Below, piece by piece: positions 1 to 5,718 of a stretch of DNA of 6,084 nt; position 1 is the stretch's first letter; each line of letters opens with the position of its first letter. The DNA lies in NCBI GenBank assembly GCA_029260335.1, contig JAJDDL010000300.1:1-6084 (forward strand), given 5' to 3'. Under the pieces are notes generated by a model that worked only from the letters and a program-made list of their open reading frames with translations, searched no databases and had not been told where the DNA came from. Origin of the DNA: Phycisphaerales bacterium (GTDB lineage: Bacteria > Planctomycetota > Phycisphaerae > Phycisphaerales > UBA1924). Both the position numbers and the translations under genes were made by a program.

Positions 1-974
1 TCCTCGTCTCTTCGGCGGGGGACCACGATGCGATCGTGGAGTTCGATCACACCGGCGCGTATGTTCGTCAGTTGGTGACGCCAGGCGCGGGTGGACTGGA
101 TGACCCCGGCGCCATGCTCGACATGGGTGACGGCACCTTCCTTGTGAGCTCCAACGCGACCGGCAGCGTCCTTCGATTCGACATAGAGACGGGCCAATCG
201 CTTGGCGAGTTTGTCGTAGCCGGCGATGGCGGGTTGAGTTCTCCCTATGGGCTGATCCGGACGATGAGCGGCACGTTGCTCGTCGGGACGGGCAATGACC
301 AGATCTTGGAGTATGACCCGAGCGGTGCGTTCATGCGCGAGCTCGTCTCGGCGGGCTTGGGCGGGCTCAGCGGAGCACGCGACCTGGTCGTTCTCGAGGA
401 CGGACGGCTGCTTGTTGCTAGCTCCATCGAGGGCGCGATCCTGGCATACGACCTTGCAAATGGCGCATTTCTCGGCGAGTTCCACTACGGCGACTTCGAG
501 CATGGTCTCGACGGGGTCTGGGGCATGGCCTTGGGGCGCGATGGGCTGCTGTATACGAGCGCCTCATCCCAAGATGACTTTCATCTGACCGATCCGCGGA
601 TGCTCACATACAACCCAGTCAATGGGTACATGCATCAGTCGTTCGTGCAACGTCCGGATTCGCTGCTCCGCGGGCCGCGCGGATTCGACTTCATGCCCGA
701 TACCGGCGATTGCAATCGCAACCTGATCCCCGACGCCTGTGATATCGACCAGGGGCGCAGCCAGGACGCCAACGGCAACGGCGTGCCCGATGAGTGCGAA
801 GAGCAGTGCCCGGCAGACATGGATGGCGACGGTGATCTGGATTCGGACGACTTCTTCGCTTACCTGGACGCATTCTCGGCTGGCAACCTCGGGATCTGCG
901 ATATCGATGGCGATGGGGACTGTGATTCCAAGGATTTCTTTGGGTATCTCGATCTGTTCGTCCAGGGCTGCTGA
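1..974 (+). CDS. Secreted beta-propeller-like protein with C-terminal GC-type dockerin-like domain (5' truncated by window)
   Basis: The reading frame is open to the left edge (first full codon at base 3), and the repeat pattern already runs before the GTG at 36, so the true start lies outside the window. Counting residues from base 3, about 190 residues form four repeats of 44-46 residues, each starting with a strand such as FLVSSNATGSVLRFD or LLVGTGNDQILEYD and later carrying G-L followed by a hydrophobic strand. This resembles NHL/SMP-30 type propeller blades. A calcium-binding type segment follows at 236-266 (DCNRNLIPDACDI, then NGNGVPDECE). The dockerin-like pair has loops at 272-283 and 300-311, each followed by FFxYLDxF, and the protein ends exactly in Gly-Cys. 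Extra Cys residues lie at 299 and 307, around loop 2. The likely role is an exported surface protein; the ligand is unknown. Propeller assignment is inference from periodicity; the dockerin-like end is clear. Confidence 0.85.
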   Translation, partial: LVSSAGDHDAIVEFDHTGAYVRQLVTPGAGGLDDPGAMLDMGDGTFLVSSNATGSVLRFDIETGQSLGEFVVAGDGGLSSPYGLIRTMSGTLLVGTGNDQILEYDPSGAFMRELVSAGLGGLSGARDLVVLEDGRLLVASSIEGAILAYDLANGAFLGEFHYGDFEHGLDGVWGMALGRDGLLYTSASSQDDFHLTDPRMLTYNPVNGYMHQSFVQRPDSLLRGPRGFDFMPDTGDCNRNLIPDACDIDQGRSQDANGNGVPDECEEQCPADMDGDGDLDSDDFFAYLDAFSAGNLGICDIDGDGDCDSKDFFGYLDLFVQGC

Positions 975-1126
975 GGCCCCCAAGTTGTTCTCCGAAGTGT
1001 TGGCCGTCACCCGATGATGGACATTCCTCGGTAGACATGGCAGCCGGCCCAGGGGGATCACGCCTGTGCTTGTAGCGGGACAGCCGAGTCCCCATAGTCA
1101 AGGACACCACCGCAACTGGAGGTTCC

Positions 1127-1708
1127 ATGAGCCGCATTCTCGCTGCTATCGCTATCGCCGCGCTTGGTTCAGCTTCGTTCGCCGGTCCGCTCGATCCACC
1201 CGCAGGGCCGGTTGGTCCGTCGATGAAATCGCTCGATGAGGTCGAGCCGAGCATTCCCATCGGGCCGGAGACTACGCCGGGCGATGAGAACAGCCTGTTC
1301 AAGATCACGACCCCAGGGAACTACCATCTGACTGGGAATGTACTCGTCGGCACCGAAGGGCTTTACGCCATCGAAGTCGAAGCCGGTTCGGTGACAATCG
1401 ACCTACGAGGGTCCCAAGTGTTCACGGCAAACGTCTCGCAGATCGCTTCGATCAAGTCGCAGCGTGGTGTGCATGTGAACAATGGAACTGTTCTTCCGAC
1501 TCAGAACCAGGGTATTGCGCTTGACCTCGGCAGCGCCGATGGCACCTACGGCGTCCGGGTCGAGGGCAGGCGCAACATGATCTTCCGCAATCAGGCATCC
1601 GACAACGGCGACAACTACTCCGTGGTCACATCGAGCGCCAACTTCTGGGGCGACAAGGCCGCCCCGGGGGGCACCATGAACAACCCCAACGTGAACTACG
1701 GCGGCTGA
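1127..1708 (+). CDS. Short secreted protein related to planctomycete parallel beta-helix family, beta-helix core reduced
   Basis: This 193-residue protein starts at an ATG preceded by GGAGG (1118-1122, 4-base spacer). Residues 1-19 form a signal peptide with a likely cut after SASFA. The mature start (PAGPVGPSMKSLDEVEP, about 25-41) and the next part (FKITTPGNYHLTGNV, 58-72; VTIDLRG, 89-95) match the leader I associate with planctomycete right-handed parallel beta-helix proteins, in which N-rich coils follow. Here only two or three coil-like segments remain (about 96-135). The sequence then reaches the family's closing coil (YGVRVEGRRNMIFRNQASDN, 141-160). From memory, relatives are often around twice this length. 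There is no dockerin-like end and no Cys, unlike the neighbours. The frame is intact and the start signal good, so it may be a functional short form or an internal deletion. The substrate, if any, is unknown. Confidence 0.82.
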   Translation: MSRILAAIAIAALGSASFAGPLDPPAGPVGPSMKSLDEVEPSIPIGPETTPGDENSLFKITTPGNYHLTGNVLVGTEGLYAIEVEAGSVTIDLRGSQVFTANVSQIASIKSQRGVHVNNGTVLPTQNQGIALDLGSADGTYGVRVEGRRNMIFRNQASDNGDNYSVVTSSANFWGDKAAPGGTMNNPNVNYGG

Positions 1709-1776
1709 TTCACGGGAGGCCGCGCACGTACTCGATCTCATGCACACGCAGCAATCTGAAGCACTAGGAGCACACC

Positions 1777-2442
1777 ATGCAACGTATCACGATCACCATG
1801 ATCACAATCCTCGCGACCCCCGCACTCGCCCAGTCCGACGTAGACCCGGATCTCAAGTTCGCCTGGGGCGAGAACGTCGGGTTCCTCAACTTCCACGACG
1901 CCGGTGATCCAGTCGGGAGCCAAGGGGTTCGGTTGCACAATCAGTTTCTCTCCGGCTATGTCTGGGGTGAGAACATCGGCTACGTCTCGCTCGGCGACGG
2001 ATCGCCTGCCAACGGTGCGCGGTACGCCAATGTTGATGGCTCAGATACCGGTGTGAATCTGGATCCTGCGACCGGCGAGCTCTACGGCCTGGCCTGGGCC
2101 GAGAATGTCGGCTGGATCAACTTCGATACACGCTCAAGCCTGGGCATACACGGCCAGCAGGCCCGGCTGGACCTTGATGCCCGCCGTTTGCGAGGCTACG
2201 CCTGGGGCGAGAACATCGGCTGGGTCAATCTCGATGACAGCGAGCATTACGTTGCGTTCGGCGAGGGCTCGGGTTGCGGTTCGGCGGACATCGACAGCGA
2301 TGGAGATATCGACGCCGACGACTTCTTTGGCTATCTGGATTTCTTCGCAACAGGCGACGCAAGGGCCGACGTGGATGGCGATGGAGATGCCGACGCCGAC
2401 GACTTCTTTGGATACCTCGATCTCTTCAGCCAAGGCTGCTGA
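1777..2442 (+). CDS. Secreted WGENIGW-repeat protein with GC-type dockerin-like domain
   Basis: The product is 221 residues. The ATG has AGGAG at 1766-1770 with a 6-base spacer. Residues 1-18 are a signal peptide (likely cut after TPALA). The mature part has four copies of a W-G/A-E-N-V/I-G-aromatic motif, with Trp at 30, 63, 107 and 143; copies two to four are preceded by G-Y/L-V/A. Between the motifs lie short beta-type segments, so the fold is probably a repeated beta structure. Similar motifs occur in secreted proteins of planctomycetes and relatives, with no established function that I know. The C-terminus has dockerin-like loops at 171-182 and 198-209, each followed by FFGYLDxF, and ends in Gly-Cys. 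The only Cys residues are 167, just before loop 1, and 221, the last residue. The stop is followed after about 57 bases by a pseudogene. Confidence 0.88.
   Translation: MQRITITMITILATPALAQSDVDPDLKFAWGENVGFLNFHDAGDPVGSQGVRLHNQFLSGYVWGENIGYVSLGDGSPANGARYANVDGSDTGVNLDPATGELYGLAWAENVGWINFDTRSSLGIHGQQARLDLDARRLRGYAWGENIGWVNLDDSEHYVAFGEGSGCGSADIDSDGDIDADDFFGYLDFFATGDARADVDGDGDADADDFFGYLDLFSQGC
2310..2411 (+). repeat. In-frame direct repeat encoding the two dockerin-like loops of gene 3
   Basis: A 21-base identical stretch occurs at 2310-2330 and 2391-2411, exactly 27 codons apart and in the same frame. It encodes the loop end and the start of the helix (DADDFFG). The equivalent segments in genes 1 and 6 differ at many silent positions, so gene 3 appears to have had a recent internal duplication or gene conversion. 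Confidence 0.7.
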
Positions 2443-2499
2443 GCAGCAACTGCTATCGGCAAGCTCTGTGCAGGCCGGGCCAGGTGGTCCGGTCTGTTT

Positions 2500-3041
2500 G
2501 TGCGCGCGTCATCGTTCCTGACACAGTTCGGTGTCTTCACCCAGCCGCAGGGCATGAACAACCATGGCGACGCCGTTGACTTTGCGCTGTACCAGCCGCC
2601 CAAGCAGTCTCCGATTGCCGAGGCATTTCTGTTCATGGATAGACACACCCACGGGCTCAATGAGTTGATCGTGAATCTGCCGTATAGAGCGAGCACGATC
2701 ACCGGCGGAGGAACTAACAAGCGGGCCAGATCGTGTAAGTATGGACTTCACGCCAATCGCCGCGAAGGACAGGCGGATCGCGATCCTCACGCCGATCAAC
2801 TCGGGCGATCTGACGGGTTCAGAGGATCCGAACGACCCCGCGTTCGGCGTGCCCGACGGGTCCAAGGACGCGCAGGGTTGTTTCTTCTATCTCGATGCCT
2901 GGGCCCGTGGCGAGTTTGGCATCGCGGATCTCACTGGCACGTACGACCCGGACGATCCCGGATCTAGTTGCCAGAGGGGAGCCTTGACGTGGCCGACTTC
3001 CTTTTCTACCTCGTCTCGTTTGCATATGAGTTGCCCGATAA
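2500..3041 (+). pseudogene. Decayed HAF-repeat protein with long-loop dockerin-like end (three frameshifts, 5' part missing)
   Basis: Joining three frames gives one recognisable protein tail. Frame from 2500: QPQGMNNHGDAVDF, then AEAFLFMDRHTHGLNELI and ASTITGGGTN, which fit HAF extracellular repeats. About 2719 the frame changes and AGQIV follows, then a TAA at 2736. From about 2738 the next frame gives DFTPIAAKDRRIAILTPI, the usual end of a HAF protein, and leads into a dockerin-like module (DLTGSEDPNDPAFGVPDG and FFYLDAW). A third shift near 2963-2970 moves to PEGSLDVADFLFYLVSF. Each shift is explained by one lost base. In loop 1, position 12 is Gly instead of Asp and the next Phe is Cys. 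No signal peptide, no good start and no natural stop after the module were found; the 3' limit is approximate (nearby TAA at 3039, another frame). Three independent shifts argue for decay, although sequencing error cannot be excluded. Confidence 0.8.
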
Positions 3042-3064
3042 GTCGATCGGGGCTGGATCGAGGG

Positions 3065-3092
3065 TTGCGAACTGCCGCCTAGCGCGTATGCT
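3065..3092 (+). promoter_or_regulatory. Possible sigma-70 type promoter for the SGNH hydrolase gene
   Basis: TTGCGA (3065-3070) and TATGCT (3087-3092) are separated by 16 bases, each matching four of six consensus positions. Transcription would begin about 3099-3100, at or very near the GTG start, implying a leaderless or nearly leaderless message. This fits the lack of a Shine-Dalgarno sequence there. Sequence match only. Confidence 0.35.
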
Positions 3093-3098
3093 AAAGTC

Positions 3099-4664
3099 GT
3101 GCCCAGAATCAAGTCCAACTCGATGCGGGCTATGCTGGCCCTTGCACTCGCGATCGGCGCAACCAAGGGTAGTGAGCCGCCGCGGGCCTGGGAGGATCTG
3201 GGCCTAGGCACACCGATCGGCGAGCTGATTCTTCGCGGCGATTGTCGACTGCTAATCGTCGGTGACAGCATCTCCAATCGAAACTCTGACGCTCAGGGTC
3301 GCACTGGCAAATCATCGTTCTATTGGGGCTTGGTTCGGCGGTGGCGGCCAGAGCATTGGGCGGGCATTGTTATTCCGACCTCCGACCTTGCCGGCAATCT
3401 CCAACGGCAGACCCTGGCCAACCCGTTCGGGAACGTGCGAGTGCGCAACCTCCAGCGAGGTGATGACAACCGGATTTTTAGCCACGGCTATCAGCGGTTT
3501 ACTTCCTCATCAACGCTCGACATACTCTTTCAAGGCACCGATACGCCCAGCGGCGAGACAGTGATACGCAGCGTCTTGCTTGAAGGTGATGCCTGGCGGT
3601 CGCGGCCCGGTATGCGCGGCTTGCCTGGAGACATGATCGGGAAGGGTGGCTGGGATCTTCGGAGGAACGAGTGGCTGCACGCGCCATTGGATGTGGATCT
3701 GGTGTACTTGCGCACGCCCGAGGCGATTCAGTCCATAGTCGTCGAGTCTGGAAGGTTGCAAGGTGGCACCAGCCAGACCGGATCGGTTAACTTGGCAGGG
3801 GACGTGGGAGTGATGGCGTTGCCCGCACCTTCCATCCCCGCGGGCAATGGCCTGCCGACCGTGGGGCTTGTCGCGAGCGATGAGTCATACGACGAGACAG
3901 TCTTCTCTGACCATCTGATCTGGTTGACAACGTGGATTCGGCGAGCCGACCGCGGCGGATTGAGTGTCAACACGCTTGCGGTGGGCGGCGCGAGGGTTCG
4001 CGATCATTTGGCCGATGGGTCGTATGCGGTGGACGACCGATTGCGGGAGTACCTCGCCGCCACTGGGAATCCAAACGTAATCCTGATCCTGCTTGGCGCA
4101 AACGACGGAACCTTCATCGATCCATGGCGCGAAGAAGTGGTCGAGCTGATCGATCGGCTCGATAGTCTGAGCGCCGCCAACGGCGTCGAACCACGCTTCC
4201 TGCTTGTTTCGCCCTATGGAACGAGGTTCTCGATCTCTCATGCCGATGCGCTCGAGGCCGCGGAAGTTCTTGAGTCGGTGTCTAGATCGGGAACAGGGCG
4301 GGTCTTGGAAGATCGGATTTCGTATTGCGGCCTGCCAGTGGTGCTCGGAGGAGCTATCGATCAGAGATTCCTGGACGACCGAATCCATCCCAATAGATTT
4401 GGTGCGGACTTCCTCGCCGAGCTTGTGTGGTTGCAAGTCATGCGATGCCGAGCGGACTACACCGGCTCATCGGATCCAGACGCCCCATCGTTCGGGGTGC
4501 CGAACGGTGTTGTTGACGGAGCTGACTTCTTCTACTTCCTCGATCTTTTCGCGGCGTGGGACGAAGACGCGGATCTCACTGGGCCCGAGGGGATACCAGA
4601 CGGCCTGATCGATTCCCAAGACTATTTCCTCTACTTGGAGTTATTCGCAAGCCAGTGTAACTGA
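3099..4664 (+). CDS. Secreted SGNH/GDSL-type hydrolase with large insertion and long-loop dockerin-like domain
   Basis: The 521-residue product carries the SGNH blocks: GDSIS at 55-59 (nucleophile Ser57), a Gly pair at 296-297 in VGGARV, GAND at 333-336 (Asn335), and DRIHPN with Asp427 and His430. These predict ester hydrolysis, for instance of O-acetyl groups on polysaccharides, but the substrate is not shown. About 240 residues separate Ser57 from the block II Gly, far more than in a minimal SGNH domain; the insert (about 95-280) looks beta-rich. The C-terminus is a dockerin-like pair with extended loops (453-476 and 492-508), each followed by an aromatic-rich helix, and ends in Cys520-Asn521 rather than Gly-Cys. 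Start choice: GTG at 3099 gives a normal signal peptide (about 21 residues, core AMLALALAIGA), whereas ATG at 3123 would leave only about 13. Neither has a clear Shine-Dalgarno sequence. The gene lies directly after the pseudogene. Confidence 0.88.
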   Translation: MPRIKSNSMRAMLALALAIGATKGSEPPRAWEDLGLGTPIGELILRGDCRLLIVGDSISNRNSDAQGRTGKSSFYWGLVRRWRPEHWAGIVIPTSDLAGNLQRQTLANPFGNVRVRNLQRGDDNRIFSHGYQRFTSSSTLDILFQGTDTPSGETVIRSVLLEGDAWRSRPGMRGLPGDMIGKGGWDLRRNEWLHAPLDVDLVYLRTPEAIQSIVVESGRLQGGTSQTGSVNLAGDVGVMALPAPSIPAGNGLPTVGLVASDESYDETVFSDHLIWLTTWIRRADRGGLSVNTLAVGGARVRDHLADGSYAVDDRLREYLAATGNPNVILILLGANDGTFIDPWREEVVELIDRLDSLSAANGVEPRFLLVSPYGTRFSISHADALEAAEVLESVSRSGTGRVLEDRISYCGLPVVLGGAIDQRFLDDRIHPNRFGADFLAELVWLQVMRCRADYTGSSDPDAPSFGVPNGVVDGADFFYFLDLFAAWDEDADLTGPEGIPDGLIDSQDYFLYLELFASQCN

Positions 4665-4813
4665 GCCTACGGGTCGAGCGGCTCCCGCAAGAACTCATCG
4701 CGGCTATGACATTGGTACTTTGGATCCAGAACCGTCCGCTCCCTGGACCGGTATGGACTCATACTCCTCGCGGAGTCACGCCCCGGTGAATACTCTGGGA
4801 TAGGAGAGCCGCC

Positions 4814-5500
4814 ATGCTTCGTCCGCTGCTCGCATTCGCACTCGTGTCCATGCCCGCTCTGGCACAAAGGGAGGTGGAGACATTCGACGATGGATTTGTC
4901 AACCCATTCTTCAGCCACGCGTTCGAGTTCGACAACTGTTGCTGGAGCTTCGAGCCCGACCCTGACAATCCCGACAACCTGACCCTTCATCTAGAGCCGA
5001 ACTTCGACATGGTCTCGTTCGACATTCCCGACGGCATGCATGTCCGATCGGTGAGCGTTTGGATCTACGACCGCGAGGGTGGATTCGTGGGTGATCAGCC
5101 AACCAGCGTGATGGGCGTGCGCAGTGTGTCGGGCGACTTTGTCATCCTCTCGGCGACACAGATCGGCGTGTGGACCGAGCTCCGTGCCGACGTGAATACC
5201 ATCGGACGGATTTTCAACAAGCCTCTGGGCCCAATCCAGAGCGTTGAATTGCAAGCAGCGAACGAGGGCAATAGTGTCATCATCGGAGTCGGCGCATTCT
5301 TCGATGACCTGACGGTCGAACTGGAAGCGATCGAATGTGCCGCGGATTTTGATGGCGATGGGGATGCCGATGCGGATGACTTCTTCACGTTCCTCGACCT
5401 GTTCGCGTCAGATGACGATGCGGCGAACATCGATGGCGATGCAGATATCGACGCGGACGACTTTTTCGCGTATCTCGATCTGTTCGCCGTTGGCTGCTAG
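4814..5500 (+). CDS. Secreted beta-sandwich-like protein with GC-type dockerin-like domain
   Basis: The product has 228 residues; its ATG is preceded by AGGAG (4802-4806, 7-base spacer). Residues 1-17 form a signal peptide with a likely cut after PALA. The mature domain (about 18-172) is rich in alternating hydrophobic strands and ends in FFDDLTVEL, which resembles the last strand of jelly-roll or carbohydrate-binding-like sandwiches; I do not recognise the family. Vicinal cysteines occur at 42-43 (NCCW). The dockerin-like pair follows: loop 1 at 178-189 is standard, while loop 2 at 205-216 starts with Asn instead of Asp and has Ala where Gly is usual at position 6, so its calcium binding may be weaker. 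Both are followed by FFxxLDLF, and the protein ends in Gly-Cys. Cys175 precedes loop 1 and Cys228 is last. A non-catalytic, displayed binding protein is plausible, but this is inference. Confidence 0.87.
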   Translation: MLRPLLAFALVSMPALAQREVETFDDGFVNPFFSHAFEFDNCCWSFEPDPDNPDNLTLHLEPNFDMVSFDIPDGMHVRSVSVWIYDREGGFVGDQPTSVMGVRSVSGDFVILSATQIGVWTELRADVNTIGRIFNKPLGPIQSVELQAANEGNSVIIGVGAFFDDLTVELEAIECAADFDGDGDADADDFFTFLDLFASDDDAANIDGDADIDADDFFAYLDLFAVGC

Positions 5501-5636
5501 GTGCAAATCCGAGGCGCCGAATCGGCCAGCCGTCGCGGTGTCATGAGGCGATGACAGCCATGCACTCGTCATTGGCGAAACCGTCCGGGCGTCGTTGAAC
5601 CTATTTCAGACGAATGCTGAATTCTCGAAGTCGCTC

Positions 5637-5665
5637 TTGCCGAGCGATCGGCATGCATGTAGGCT
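5637..5665 (+). promoter_or_regulatory. Possible promoter upstream of the CBM-like gene
   Basis: TTGCCG (5637-5642) and TAGGCT (5660-5665) are 17 bases apart. The -35 match is four of six and the -10 match three of six; TAGGCT-type -10 boxes occur in GC-rich bacteria. The predicted start, around 5672, would fall at the beginning of the hairpin described next. Weak on its own. Confidence 0.25.
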
Positions 5666-5671
5666 GAGATC

Positions 5672-5687
5672 GGGCGTGTGAGCGCCC
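5672..5687 (+). other. Leader hairpin with GNRA-type tetraloop
   Basis: GGGCGT (5672-5677) pairs with GCGCCC (5682-5687), including one T-G wobble, around the loop GTGA. It lies 31 bases before the ATG at 5719 and 19 bases before the Shine-Dalgarno sequence, so it leaves the binding site free. There is no T run, so it does not look like a terminator. If transcription begins near 5672 it would form the 5' end of the message. Confidence 0.3.
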
Positions 5688-5718
5688 CGTGAGGATGGGC
5701 AAAGCCAAGGGGGTATAC

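Noticed and set aside
36..38. GTG as the start of the first gene
   Set aside because: The same frame is open to the window edge and encodes the preceding part of a propeller-like repeat (LVSSAGDHDAIVEFD), so this is an internal codon.
564..1308. Overlapping long reverse-strand frames opposite genes 1 and 2
   Set aside because: They lie opposite the repeat- and calcium-loop-coding sequence, have no recognisable domain or start signal, and are explained by GC-rich codon bias on the coding strand.
2435..2447. Inverted repeat GCTGC-TGA-GCAGC with the stop codon of gene 3 in its loop
   Set aside because: The stem is only 5 bp with a 3-base loop and no T run follows. The first arm is fixed by the Gly-Cys-stop codons, so chance is likely.
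2741..3082. A separate small dockerin-like gene
   Set aside because: It lacks a signal peptide and start signal, begins inside the last HAF segment, and loses the second loop to a frameshift; it is better read as part of the pseudogene.
3885..4436. Reverse-strand frame of 183 codons inside the SGNH hydrolase gene
   Set aside because: It covers the catalytic blocks of a convincing + strand gene and its product has no recognisable features.
4663..4684. GAGCC/GGCTC inverted repeat after the hydrolase gene as a terminator
   Set aside because: Five pairs around a 12-base loop without a T run is too weak in GC-rich DNA.
4763..4776. ACTCC-TCGC-GGAGT hairpin upstream of gene 6 as a regulatory element
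   Set aside because: The stem is short, competes with an alternative GACTC/GAGTC pairing, and shows no link to the ribosome binding site.
5539..5556. TGTCAT/ATGACA inverted repeat after gene 6 as a terminator or operator
   Set aside because: A 6-bp stem with no T run and no second copy in the window; not enough to call.
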